A stretch of 64,000 bases of DNA, from contig CAUWDA010000009.1 in NCBI GenBank assembly GCA_963557075.1, positions 1 through 64,000 of the forward strand. The letters are read 5' to 3'. The notes beneath the pieces are model-generated. The model was not told the origin of the DNA, did not search any database, and was given only the letters and a program-made list of their open reading frames with translations. The stretch is from Flavonifractor sp963557075. GTDB lineage: Bacteria > Bacillota > Clostridia > Oscillospirales > Oscillospiraceae. Each line of letters opens with the position of its first letter. Positions within the stretch are counted from its first letter, which is position 1. A program made the translations under genes and the position numbers. Below are positions 15,479 through 24,112 of the stretch, one piece after another.

Positions 15479-17545
15479 ATGAAATATAAACAATGGAATC
15501 TGGCGGCCAGCGATCCGACCGCTGCCGCCGCCCTGGAGCGGGCCGGTCTGCCCCCTCTGGCTGCGCTGGTGCTGTGTGCCCGGGGGGTGGACACCCCGGA
15601 GAAGGCGCGGGCCTTCCTGGATGCGGGCACGGGCCAGCTTCAGGAGCCGCTGCTGATGAAGGACATGGACCGGGCCGCCGGTCGGGTGGCCGCGGCCCTG
15701 GCGGCGGGGGAGACCATAGCGGTGTACGGCGACTATGATGTGGACGGCATCACAGCCACCAGCCTGCTTACCGATTTTCTCCGCCGGGAGGGCGGAACGG
15801 TGATCCCATACATCCCGGACCGGATGGAGGAGGGGTACGGGCTGAACACCGATGCCCTGGAGACCCTGCACCGGGCGGGGGTGAGTCTGGTGGTGACGGT
15901 GGACTGCGGCATCACCGCCGTGGAGGAAGCCCGCCGGGCCAGGGAACTGGGGATGGATCTGGTCATTACCGACCACCACGAGTGCAAGGAAGAGCTGCCC
16001 GACGCCCTGGCGGTGGTGGACCCACACCGGCCCGACTGCCTATACCCCTTCAAGCGGCTGGCCGGCGTGGGGGTGGCCCTCAAGCTGGTGCTGGCCCTGG
16101 GCGGTCCGGCCCGGCAGGAGGAGCTGCTGCGCCGGTACGCCGACCTGGCGGCCATCGGTACGGTGGCCGACGTGATGAGCCTTACCGGGGAGAACCGCAC
16201 CATCGTCACGCTGGGGCTGGAGGCTATGCGCCGCACCAGCCGGCCCGGGTTGAAGGCGCTGCTGCGGCAGGCCGGGCTGGAGGAGCGGCCCCTCAATTCC
16301 ATGGCGATCGGCTACACGCTGGCCCCCCGGATCAACGCATCGGGCCGGATGGGCTGCGCCTCTCTGGCGGCCGAGCTGCTGCTCACCGCTGACCCCGCCC
16401 GGGGAGAGGAGCTGGCCGCCTGCCTGTGTGAACTCAACCGGGAGCGGCAGGCCATCGAGGCCCGGATCAGCGAGGAGTGTCAGGCCCTGGCCGAGGCCCT
16501 GCCCCAGGAGAAGCGATATGCCCTGGTGCTGGCCGGGAAGCACTGGCACCAGGGGGTGGTGGGCATCGTGGCCTCCCGCCTGGCGGAGAAGTACTCCTGC
16601 CCCGCCTTTATGATCTGTCTTCAGGATGGCAAAGGAAAGGGCTCCTGCCGGTCCTTCGGCGGGTTCAATCTCTTTGCCGCCCTGGAGCACTGCGCCCCCC
16701 TGCTGGAGGGCTTCGGCGGCCACGCCCTGGCGGCGGGGTTCACCATCCGGGAGGAGAACATCCCGGCCTTTACTGCCGCCATGAACGACTATGTCCGCCG
16801 GTGCACCGGTGGGGCGGAGATGGTATCCGCCCTGGATGTGGACTGTGCGGTGGAAGATGTGGGCATCCTTACCCTGGAGGGGGTGGAGGGGCTGGACCTG
16901 CTGGAGCCCTATGGCTCGGACAACCCAAAGCCGGTATTTTACCTCCAGGGCTGTCTCATTACCGCCCTCAGCGAGGTGGGCGGCGGCCGCCACCTGAAGC
17001 TGCGGCTGACCGCAGGGGGACGCAGCTTCGACGCCATCTTCTTCTCTGCCACCGGGGCAGAGGCGGGCGTGGCCCAGGGGGACCGGGTGGATGTGGCCTT
17101 TACCCCCCAGATCAACGAGTACCGGGGGTGGCGCTCGGTGCAGCTGCAAGTCTGCGACCTGCGGCCCGCGCTCACCAGAGCGCAGGCCGAGCGGGCCCTC
17201 TTTGAGAAATTCCGCCGGGGTGAGGACCTGACCCGGCGGGAGGCGGCGGCGCTGCTGCCAACCCGGGAGGAGTTTGTGGTGCTCTGGCGCTATTTGAAGG
17301 GCCACGCGGGCCAGTCTCCGCTGGAGGAGACGGCCAACCGCCTGGCCCGCAACATCGCCCGGGCTGCCGGACGGCGGGAGACCGTCATGCGTACCCTGGT
17401 GTGTCTGGAGGTCTTTGACGAGCGGGGACTTATCCGGCTGGAGCACAACACCGACCATCTGCACATCGCCCTGCGGGCGGTGGAGGGCAAGGTGGATCTG
17501 GACGACTCCTGGATCATGCGCCGCCTGCGGGGCATGAGCGGGTAG
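15479..17545 (+). CDS. recJ: Single-stranded-DNA exonuclease RecJ
   Basis: RecJ degrades single-stranded DNA 5' to 3' in recombination and mismatch repair. The 688-residue protein has the DHH phosphoesterase motifs (VYGDYDVDGITA, VTVDCGI, ITDHHE), then NASGRMG, the DHHA1 motif GFGGHALAAGF and an OB-like region. A C-terminal extension of about 120 residues follows, as in other Firmicute RecJ proteins. The ATG at 15479 lies after GGACGG and shortly downstream of a consensus promoter. rel follows after 53 bases, as in many Firmicutes. Confidence 0.94.
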   Translation: MKYKQWNLAASDPTAAAALERAGLPPLAALVLCARGVDTPEKARAFLDAGTGQLQEPLLMKDMDRAAGRVAAALAAGETIAVYGDYDVDGITATSLLTDFLRREGGTVIPYIPDRMEEGYGLNTDALETLHRAGVSLVVTVDCGITAVEEARRARELGMDLVITDHHECKEELPDALAVVDPHRPDCLYPFKRLAGVGVALKLVLALGGPARQEELLRRYADLAAIGTVADVMSLTGENRTIVTLGLEAMRRTSRPGLKALLRQAGLEERPLNSMAIGYTLAPRINASGRMGCASLAAELLLTADPARGEELAACLCELNRERQAIEARISEECQALAEALPQEKRYALVLAGKHWHQGVVGIVASRLAEKYSCPAFMICLQDGKGKGSCRSFGGFNLFAALEHCAPLLEGFGGHALAAGFTIREENIPAFTAAMNDYVRRCTGGAEMVSALDVDCAVEDVGILTLEGVEGLDLLEPYGSDNPKPVFYLQGCLITALSEVGGGRHLKLRLTAGGRSFDAIFFSATGAEAGVAQGDRVDVAFTPQINEYRGWRSVQLQVCDLRPALTRAQAERALFEKFRRGEDLTRREAAALLPTREEFVVLWRYLKGHAGQSPLEETANRLARNIARAAGRRETVMRTLVCLEVFDERGLIRLEHNTDHLHIALRAVEGKVDLDDSWIMRRLRGMSG

Positions 17546-17598
17546 GCGCCGGACGGCCTTCCCGCAACATTATTTTATTTTGACAGGAGGTGCCCTGT

Positions 17599-19827
17599 AT
17601 GGACCCCATCCTGGAGCGCTATCAGGCTCTTGAGGACAAAATCAAAACCTATAATCCGGCGCTGGATACCCAGCGCCTGTTCAGCGCCTTCACCTATGCG
17701 GACAATGCCCACTCCGGGCAGCTGCGCAAGGACGGGTCGCCCTATATCACCCACCCGCTGGCGGTGGCGGAGATCGTGGCAGAGCTGGAGCTGGATACCG
17801 ACTCCATCATCGCCGCGCTGCTCCACGACTGCATCGAGGACACCGGCTCCACCCACGAGGAGATCGCCAAGCTCTTTGGGACGGTGGTGGCCGATCTGGT
17901 GGAGGGCGTCACCAAGCTGACAAGGGTGCAGTATACCTCCAAGGAAGAGGAGCAGATGGAGAACCTGCGCAAGATGCTCATGGCCATGGCCAAGGACATC
18001 CGGGTGATCCTCATCAAGATCTGCGACCGGCTTCACAATATGCGTACCATGGAGTACCAGTCTCCCAAGAAGCAGAAGGAAAAGGCCCTGGAGACCATGG
18101 AGATCTACGCCCCCATCGCCCACCGCTTAGGTATGCAGCGCATCAAGTGGGAGCTGGAGGACACCTCTCTGCACTATCTGGACCCGGTGGGGTACAAGGA
18201 GATCTCCGATGAGCTGGCCGCCCGCTCCGCTGCCCACGAGGAGTTTTTGGCCACCGTTCAGCGCCGCATTCAGGAGCGGCTGGACGCCGAGGGCATCCAC
18301 TGCACCATCTACGGCCGGGTAAAGCACGTCTACTCCATTTACCGGAAGATGTACACCCAGAACAAGACCATGGACGAGATCTTCGACCTGTATGCCTTCC
18401 GGGTCATCGTGGACGACATCTCGGAGTGCTACAACGTGCTGGGCGTCATCCACGACCTGTTCAACCCGGTACTGGGCCGGTTCAAGGACTATATCGGCAC
18501 CCCCAAGCCCAACGGCTACCAGTCCCTCCACACCACCGTCATCGGCCGGGACGGCATCCCCTTCGAGGTGCAGATCCGCACCTGGGAGATGCACCACACC
18601 GCCGAATACGGCATCGCCGCCCACTGGAAATATAAGCAGGGCATGGCCAACGCCAAGCTGGGCACTGAGGCCGCCTTTGAGTGGGTGCGCAAGCTGCTGG
18701 AGAGCCAGCAGGATGTGGACGCCGAGGAATTTGTGCGCACCATGCGGGTGGACCTGTTCTCCGACGAGGTCTTTGTGTTCACCCCCCGGGGCGATGTGAT
18801 CAACCTGCCTGCCGGAGCCACCCCCATCGACTTTGCCTATAACATCCACTCCGCTGTGGGCAACCATATGACGGGGGCCAAGATCAACGGGCGGATGGTC
18901 ACCTTCGACACGGCCCTGAAAAACGGCGACATTGTGGAGATCATCACCTCCAAGTCGGCCCACGGCCCCAGCCGGGACTGGATGAAGATCTGCAAGTCCA
19001 ATGAGGCCCGCAACAAGATCCGCCAGTGGTTCAAGAAGGAGCGGCGGGAGGAGAATATCGCCACCGGGCGGGCCTCCTTTGAGTCTGAGCTGAAGCATGT
19101 GGGCCTGTCCCTGGCCGCCATCACCGCCGAGGACGTGCTGCCCTTTATTCTGAAAAAGGTGCGCTTTGGCACCCTGGATGAGCTGTACGCCGCCATCGGT
19201 TACGGCGGCATGTCGGCCCAGAAGGCGGTGGTGCGGGTCAAGGACGAGATGAGCCGCCTGAACCGCCAGGCAGAGCAGCAGGCCGCCGCCGAGAAGGCGG
19301 CCCAGTCCGATACCATCTATCCCGCTACAAGCGGTACGCCTGTGGTGCCCATTAAGACCGGCAAGCGGGACCAGAGCGGCATCGTGGTGGAGGGGATCGA
19401 CAACTGCCTGGTGAAGTTCGCCAAGTGCTGCACCCCCGTGCCCGGGGACCAGGTGGTGGGCTTTATCACCCGGGGCTTCGGCGTGTCGGTCCACCGGGCG
19501 GACTGCCCCAACGCCGCTCCGGAGAAGCGCAAGCCGGAGGAGGCTGGGCGGTGGATCCGGGTGTCCTGGGCCAGCGGGGAGCTGGCCACTTACAGCACCT
19601 CTCTGGAGATCGCCGCCAAGGACCGGGACGGGCTCACCCTGGATATCGCCATGGCCCTGTCCACCATGAAGGCCAAGACCACCAGCCTGTCTGCCCGCTC
19701 CATGCCCGACGGCTACGCCAATATCAGCATCGTGCTGGAGGTCAAGGACCACGCCGAGCTTACCGCCGTCATCAACAAGCTGGGCCAGATCCAGGGCGTG
19801 TACCAGGTCAAGCGAGCGGCGGGATAA
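17599..19827 (+). CDS. rel: Bifunctional (p)ppGpp synthetase/hydrolase Rel
   Basis: Rel makes and destroys the alarmone (p)ppGpp. The 742-residue protein has an HD hydrolase domain with LLHDCIEDT near residue 75, a synthetase domain with RFKD (residues 294-297, the RxKD form found in bifunctional enzymes) and GYQSLHTTV, a TGS domain (VFTPRGDVINLPAGATPIDFAY begins near residue 393), a zinc-finger region with KCCTPVPGD, and a C-terminal ACT domain. The ATG at 17599 is 8 bases after AGGAGG; the in-frame GTG at 17590 lies on the ribosome site itself. Length is typical. Confidence 0.95.
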   Translation: MDPILERYQALEDKIKTYNPALDTQRLFSAFTYADNAHSGQLRKDGSPYITHPLAVAEIVAELELDTDSIIAALLHDCIEDTGSTHEEIAKLFGTVVADLVEGVTKLTRVQYTSKEEEQMENLRKMLMAMAKDIRVILIKICDRLHNMRTMEYQSPKKQKEKALETMEIYAPIAHRLGMQRIKWELEDTSLHYLDPVGYKEISDELAARSAAHEEFLATVQRRIQERLDAEGIHCTIYGRVKHVYSIYRKMYTQNKTMDEIFDLYAFRVIVDDISECYNVLGVIHDLFNPVLGRFKDYIGTPKPNGYQSLHTTVIGRDGIPFEVQIRTWEMHHTAEYGIAAHWKYKQGMANAKLGTEAAFEWVRKLLESQQDVDAEEFVRTMRVDLFSDEVFVFTPRGDVINLPAGATPIDFAYNIHSAVGNHMTGAKINGRMVTFDTALKNGDIVEIITSKSAHGPSRDWMKICKSNEARNKIRQWFKKERREENIATGRASFESELKHVGLSLAAITAEDVLPFILKKVRFGTLDELYAAIGYGGMSAQKAVVRVKDEMSRLNRQAEQQAAAEKAAQSDTIYPATSGTPVVPIKTGKRDQSGIVVEGIDNCLVKFAKCCTPVPGDQVVGFITRGFGVSVHRADCPNAAPEKRKPEEAGRWIRVSWASGELATYSTSLEIAAKDRDGLTLDIAMALSTMKAKTTSLSARSMPDGYANISIVLEVKDHAELTAVINKLGQIQGVYQVKRAAG

Positions 19828-19834
19828 AAAATAA

Positions 19835-20021
19835 TCTAGGGGGTATCCAAAAGCTGCGTGTGGCTTCGCTGAATTTTGATCGGAAGCGCCCCCGGCGCCT
19901 CCGACCCCCTAGATACGAGCCTGCGTGCCGGCGTAACGCCGGCGACTTGGCTCGATACCCCGGTTTCGCGCCCTGCGGCGCGGGTCGAGGTGTCTTTCCG
20001 GGAAGTGAATTCCCGGAAAGA
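19835..20021. repeat. Hairpin array D between rel and the D-amino acid ligase operon
   Basis: Non-coding, 261 bases between genes. Inverted repeats in order: TCTAGGGGGT/ACCCCCTAGA enclosing 59 bases with an inner hairpin (19835-19913); CGAGCC/GGCTCG around GCCGGC-GTAAC-GCCGGC (19916-19954); CGCGCC-CTGC-GGCGCG (19967-19982); and a 12-bp perfect stem with loop GTGAA (19993-20021). The CTGC and GTGAA loops recur in arrays B and C with different stems. Confidence 0.7.
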
Positions 20022-20088
20022 GGGTTTTCCATATAGGGTCGCCCCTACCGTCAATCACCGTCTTTTCTCTTGTTGAGGAGAACGAATT

Positions 20089-20301
20089 ATGATTCAGAGA
20101 GAGATACTGCAAGAAAGTGAGAGTCTGGACCGGCTGCTCTCCCGGTGTTTTGCCGGCGGCGAGCTGCTGCGGCGGGAGCTGCGGCTCACAGAGGACCAGG
20201 CCGCCTATGTGGCGGGACATTACTGCGCCCAGGTCATTCCCATGGGCGAACATTGGTATGAAATCACCTTTCAGGAGGCATTTTATAATGGCTGCGACTG
20301 A
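20089..20301 (+). CDS. Small conserved-looking protein of the ligase operon
   Basis: A 70-residue acidic, soluble protein without recognisable domain. Evidence that it is real: GAGGAG eight bases before the ATG, and a 14-base overlap of its 3' end with the start of the ATP-grasp gene, whose ribosome site (AGGAGG) lies inside this gene. The arrangement implies translational coupling with the ligase, so a partner or regulator of that enzyme is possible. Confidence 0.65.
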   Translation: MIQREILQESESLDRLLSRCFAGGELLRRELRLTEDQAAYVAGHYCAQVIPMGEHWYEITFQEAFYNGCD

Positions 20302-21499
20302 ATTTGTGCCCGTGCTGCTGGGTTCGGATATCAACGCCTACAGCATGGCCCGGGCCTTTCATGAGGCATACGGCGTGCGTTCTGTCGTGTACGGCATGTA
20401 CCCCGCCAGCGTCTGCGCCGGCAGCAAGATCATCGACTACCGGGTGCGGGAACACAATGACCGGGTGGACAAGGTGCTGGAGAACGTCACCGAAGTGGCC
20501 CGGGAACACCCGGACAAAAAGATCCTGGTGCTGGGCTGCGGAGACAACTACCTCAATTCCATCTCCGCCAACCTGCCCAACTACCCCGAGAACGTCATCG
20601 CCCCCTATGTGGAGCTGTCCATGCTGGAGACCCTGATCCACAAGGAAAAGTTTTACGCCCTGTGCGATCAGTACGGCATCGACTATCCGGCCACCTACGT
20701 CTATCACAAGGGGGAGGGCCACGGCTTTACCCTGCCCTTTGAGGGGCCCTTTGTGGTCAAGCCCGCCGAGTCGGACACCTACTGGAAGCACCCCTTTCCC
20801 ACCCAGAAGAAGGCCTACGTCCTCCAGACCCGGGAGGAGGTGGACGCCGTCATCGACGATATCTACAACGCCGGCTATGAGGACTCGCTTATCATCCAGG
20901 ACTTTATCCCCGGGGATGACAGTTATATGCGGGTGGTGACCAACTACTCCGGCGCCGACGGCCAGGTGCGGCTCATGTGCGTGGGCCACGTTCTGCTGGA
21001 GGAGCACACCGACCACGCCATCGGCAACCACGCCGTCATCATCACCGAGCCTGAGCCTGAGCTGTGCGAGAAGCTGCGGACCTTCCTGGAGGCCATTCAC
21101 TTTACCGGCTTCTCCAACTTTGACATCAAATACGACCAGCGGGACGGCAAGTTCAAGGCCTTTGAGATCAACTGCCGCCAGGGCCGTTCCAACTATTATG
21201 TCACCGGGGCGGGCTACAACCTGGCCAAATACCTGGTGGAGGATCTGGTGCTGGGCAAGCCCTGTGAGCTGACTGTCACCCGCAACCGCCATCTGTGGTG
21301 GGTCATCCCCCCCAAGGTGGCCTATGACTACGTCAATCCCCGTTACCACGAGGAGATGAAGGCCCTGGAGGGGGCCAACGCTGCGGTCAACCCTCTGTTC
21401 TATAAGCCGGACAACGGCCTGGTGCGCACCCTGCGCATTATGAAGGGCCAGCGCCGCTATGTGGGCTGGTACGCCTCTTGTATGGAGAAAGTGCGGTAG
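20288..21499 (+). CDS. ATP-grasp carboxylate-amine ligase, D-aspartate ligase-like
   Basis: A 403-residue ATP-grasp protein: a Rossmann-like N-terminal domain (VLLGSDINAYSMARAFHE), an ATP-binding core with GPFVVKPAESDTYW and GDDSYMRVV, and a metal-binding end with FEINCRQGRSNYYV. ATP-grasp enzymes form acyl-phosphates and join a carboxylate to an amine. The layout resembles the Enterococcus faecium D-aspartate ligase, which adds D-Asp to the peptidoglycan stem and is also encoded beside a racemase. The following racemase and MurE-like ligase support a cell-wall role here, but the substrates are inferred. The start at 20288 has AGGAGG nine bases upstream. Confidence 0.8.
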   Translation: MAATEFVPVLLGSDINAYSMARAFHEAYGVRSVVYGMYPASVCAGSKIIDYRVREHNDRVDKVLENVTEVAREHPDKKILVLGCGDNYLNSISANLPNYPENVIAPYVELSMLETLIHKEKFYALCDQYGIDYPATYVYHKGEGHGFTLPFEGPFVVKPAESDTYWKHPFPTQKKAYVLQTREEVDAVIDDIYNAGYEDSLIIQDFIPGDDSYMRVVTNYSGADGQVRLMCVGHVLLEEHTDHAIGNHAVIITEPEPELCEKLRTFLEAIHFTGFSNFDIKYDQRDGKFKAFEINCRQGRSNYYVTGAGYNLAKYLVEDLVLGKPCELTVTRNRHLWWVIPPKVAYDYVNPRYHEEMKALEGANAAVNPLFYKPDNGLVRTLRIMKGQRRYVGWYASCMEKVR

Positions 21500-21507
21500 C
21501 TTCACCG

Positions 21508-21603
21508 AAGCGGCTATGCCGCTTTGGCGAGAGGTGTGATTCCCGGGGCGCATGTCCCCGGGAATCACGGACTTGATTTTGTTCCGGCCCTGCGGGGCCG
21601 GAA
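21508..21603. repeat. Hairpin array B
   Basis: Three perfect hairpins lie between the ATP-grasp gene and the racemase relic: AAGCGGC-TAT-GCCGCTT (21508-21524), a 13-bp stem with loop CGCATGT (21536-21568) and TTCCGGCCC-TGCG-GGGCCGGAA (21582-21603). They are followed by TTCTGCGAAGCATTTTGC, which matches the same position of array A. Confidence 0.75.
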
Positions 21604-21637
21604 TTCTGCGAAGCATTTTGCTTGCTAGGAGGCAATT

Positions 21638-21817
21638 ATGAAACCCGAACAACGCCTTGGCATCCTGGGCGGCATGGGCCGCACCACCCGGCTTGCGCCG
21701 TGCGGGGACCCCAATGATTTGATCTGCTCGGGGCAAGTGAATTGCCCCGGCATCAAGGTTTTGGCCTATGGCCAAAACGCTTGTAAGGGCCCCGTGCCGG
21801 AATATGGCAGGAGGTAG
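21638..21817 (+). pseudogene. 5' relic of a second Asp/Glu racemase gene
   Basis: A 59-codon reading with its own AGGAGG site. Its first 14 residues, MKPEQRLGILGGMG, repeat the start of the intact racemase (MPEQRLGILGGMG) that begins at 21822. Apart from one inserted codon (Lys2), the nucleotide differences between the two copies are all synonymous, which suggests a former paralogue under protein selection and not a fresh duplication. After codon 14 the sequence is unrelated to racemase and contains array C. The stop (21815-21817) lies on the ribosome site of the real racemase, so translation of this stub could still influence it. Confidence 0.75.
21684..21777. repeat. Hairpin array C inside the racemase relic
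   Basis: CGGGGCAA-GTGAA-TTGCCCCG (21729-21749) and TTTTGGCC-TAT-GGCCAAAA (21759-21777), preceded by a small hairpin CGGC-TTGC-GCCG near 21690. The GTGAA loop is shared with array D and the TAT loop with array B, while the stem bases differ. Confidence 0.7.
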
Positions 21818-21821
21818 CGAT

Positions 21822-22526
21822 ATGCCTGAACAACGACTTGGCATTTTAGGTGGCATGGGGCCCCAGGCCACCCAGGACTTTTATCAGCGCATCCTGGACC
21901 GCACCGACGCATCCTGCGACCAGGAGCATCTGCCCACCCTGATCTGGAGCGACACGTCCATCCCGGACCGCACCACCGCCATTCTGGGGGGGGATGCGGA
22001 GGGCTGCTACCGGCGGCTGCTGGCGGGGGGCCGCCTGCTGGAGCAGGGGGGGTGCACCGCCCTGGCCATCCCGTGCAACACCTCCCACTACTTTGCCGAC
22101 CGGCTCCAGTCCGACCTCTCCATTCCCCTGATCCACATGCCCCGGGAGACCGTGGGAGTGCTGGCGGCGGAGGGAAAGCGGAAGGTGGGCATCCTGGGTA
22201 CCGACGGCACGGTCCAGACCGGCGTATATCAGAAGGAGTGCGCGGCCCGGGACCTGCTGGGCATCGCCCCGCCGGCGGAGATCCAGAAACTGGTCATGAG
22301 CATCATCTACGACGAGATCAAGCGGGGGGAGAAGGGCTCCCGTGAGAAATTCGCCGTGATTGACCGCTGGCTCCGCGAGACCGGATGCGACAGCGCCATT
22401 CTGGCCTGCACCGAGCTGAGTGTCTACCGCACCTACCACGGCCTGCCCGACTACTATCTGGACGCCATGGACGTGCTGGCTCAGCGGTGTATCACCGCCT
22501 GCGGCTACAAGCTGCGGATGGTATGA
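21822..22526 (+). CDS. Aspartate/glutamate racemase family protein
   Basis: Members interconvert L- and D-aspartate or glutamate through two cysteines without cofactor. The 234-residue protein has the N-terminal LGILGGMGP and both catalytic cysteine segments, IPCNTSHYF (about residue 85) and LACTELS (about residue 194), so it should be active. Between an ATP-grasp ligase and a MurE-like ligase, it most plausibly supplies a D-amino acid to them. The ATG at 21822 is nine bases after AGGAGG; an in-frame reading further upstream belongs to the relic and array. Confidence 0.88.
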   Translation: MPEQRLGILGGMGPQATQDFYQRILDRTDASCDQEHLPTLIWSDTSIPDRTTAILGGDAEGCYRRLLAGGRLLEQGGCTALAIPCNTSHYFADRLQSDLSIPLIHMPRETVGVLAAEGKRKVGILGTDGTVQTGVYQKECAARDLLGIAPPAEIQKLVMSIIYDEIKRGEKGSREKFAVIDRWLRETGCDSAILACTELSVYRTYHGLPDYYLDAMDVLAQRCITACGYKLRMV

Positions 22527-22579
22527 GGCAGGGGCGGATGCCCCCATCCGCCCGATTCTTGATCTTCACATGGTGGTGA

Positions 22580-24112
22580 ATGACAATGACTGATCTGCGC
22601 CGCCCTCTGGGCGACTATGTGCAGCTGCTGCTGCGCCATGACCTGCTGGCCGACCGGGGGCCCATCCCCGCCGACCTGAGCGCTCCGGTGGCCCTGGTGT
22701 CCTGCGATTCCCAGGTGGTCATCCCCCGCACTCTGTTTGTGTGCAAGGGGGCCAAGTTCAAGGAGGACTATCTGCGCCAGGCTATGGAGGGGGGCGCTTT
22801 CGTGTATGTCAGCGAGACCCCCTACCCCGGTGTGCCGCTACCCTGCCTGCGGGTCACCGATATCCGGCGGGCCATGGGCCTGCTGGCCGATCTGGCCTAT
22901 GGCCACCCCTCCGGTAAGCTGACCATCACCGGCATCACCGGCACCAAGGGCAAGACCACCACGGCCTACTATATCAAGTCCATCGTGGATACCTGGCTGG
23001 CCGCCCGGGGCCACCGGGAGAGCGCCCTGCTCTCCACCATCGTCACCGACGACGGCCTGGAGCGCAAGCCCGCCAAGCTCACCACCCCGGAGCCCCTGGA
23101 CCTCCAGCGGCACCTGTCCAACGCCGTGTCCGCCGGGGCGGATTATCTCACCATGGAGGTGTCCTCCCAGGCCCTGAAGTACGGCCGGGTCATCGGGGTG
23201 GACCTGTCCTGCGCCGTCTTCCTCAACATCGGGGAGGACCACATCTCCCCGGTGGAGCACCCCGACCTGGAGGACTATCTCCGCTCCAAGCTGCTGATCT
23301 TCAAGCAGGCGAAAACCGCCTGTATTTCCATGGACTGCGACCACGCCGACCAGGTGGCGGAGGCCGCCGCCCGGTGCGAGACGGTTATTACCTTCTCTCA
23401 GAAGGACCCTGCTGCCACCGTGTACGGCACCAACGTCCGCAAGGAGGGGAACCAGATCGTGTTCCGCGTCCGTACCCCCCGATACGAGGGGGATATGGCC
23501 ATCTCCACCCCCGGTCTGTTCAACGTGGAGAACGCCCTGGCCGCTGTGGCGGTGGCCGAGGCCTACGGCATCCCTCAAGAGACGGTGGAAGAGGGCCTGG
23601 TGCATGCCTTCGTTCCCGGACGCATGGAGCACTATGTCAGCGCCGACAACCAGATCTCCGTCATTGTGGACTACTCCCACAACGGCATGAGCCTGCAAAA
23701 CGCCCTCCGGTCGGTCCGGGCGGAGTACCCCGACCGGCAGCTCACCCTGCTCTTTGGCTGTACCGGGGGCAAGGGCATCGACCGCCGGGAGGGCATGGGC
23801 AATGCCGCCGGCGAGTGGGCCCACCGGATCATTCTCACGGAGGACGACCCCGGCCCTGAGGAGGTGGAGGACATCTGCGCCGACATCGGCGTGTTCCTCA
23901 AACGGTGGAACAAGGACTACACCGTCATCCCCGACCGGGAGCGCGCCGTGGAGACCGCCATTCTGGGCGCTGGCCGTCCCGCCGTGGTGCTGCTGGCGGG
24001 CAAGGGCTGCGAGATCTTCCAGAAGCGGAAGAACGGCCCCGAGCCCTGCATCCCCGACGGGGTGCTGGCCCGGCAGGCCCTGGATAAGTACGACCGTGAC
24101 CACGCTGAATGA
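22580..24112 (+). CDS. MurE-like Mur ligase, divergent
   Basis: MurE adds the third residue to UDP-MurNAc-L-Ala-D-Glu. The 510-residue protein has the MurE N-terminal domain (DSQVVIPRTLFVCKG), the ATP loop GTKGKTTT near residue 120, the central LTTPEPLDLQR segment with MEVSSQAL, and the C-terminal domain. The position that reads DNPR in diaminopimelate-adding enzymes is DDPG here (residues 422-425), and YAHTPD is replaced by YSHNGM, so the amino acid added is probably not meso-diaminopimelate. It could act in a modified or additional branch of peptidoglycan synthesis together with the ligase and racemase upstream. The start may be ATG 22580 or 22586. Confidence 0.85.
   Translation: MTMTDLRRPLGDYVQLLLRHDLLADRGPIPADLSAPVALVSCDSQVVIPRTLFVCKGAKFKEDYLRQAMEGGAFVYVSETPYPGVPLPCLRVTDIRRAMGLLADLAYGHPSGKLTITGITGTKGKTTTAYYIKSIVDTWLAARGHRESALLSTIVTDDGLERKPAKLTTPEPLDLQRHLSNAVSAGADYLTMEVSSQALKYGRVIGVDLSCAVFLNIGEDHISPVEHPDLEDYLRSKLLIFKQAKTACISMDCDHADQVAEAAARCETVITFSQKDPAATVYGTNVRKEGNQIVFRVRTPRYEGDMAISTPGLFNVENALAAVAVAEAYGIPQETVEEGLVHAFVPGRMEHYVSADNQISVIVDYSHNGMSLQNALRSVRAEYPDRQLTLLFGCTGGKGIDRREGMGNAAGEWAHRIILTEDDPGPEEVEDICADIGVFLKRWNKDYTVIPDRERAVETAILGAGRPAVVLLAGKGCEIFQKRKNGPEPCIPDGVLARQALDKYDRDHAE

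Noticed and set aside
12438..21777. CRISPR array or integron attC sites
   Set aside because: Units are palindromic hairpins of different sequence without regular spacers, cas genes or an integrase; the conserved parts are loops.
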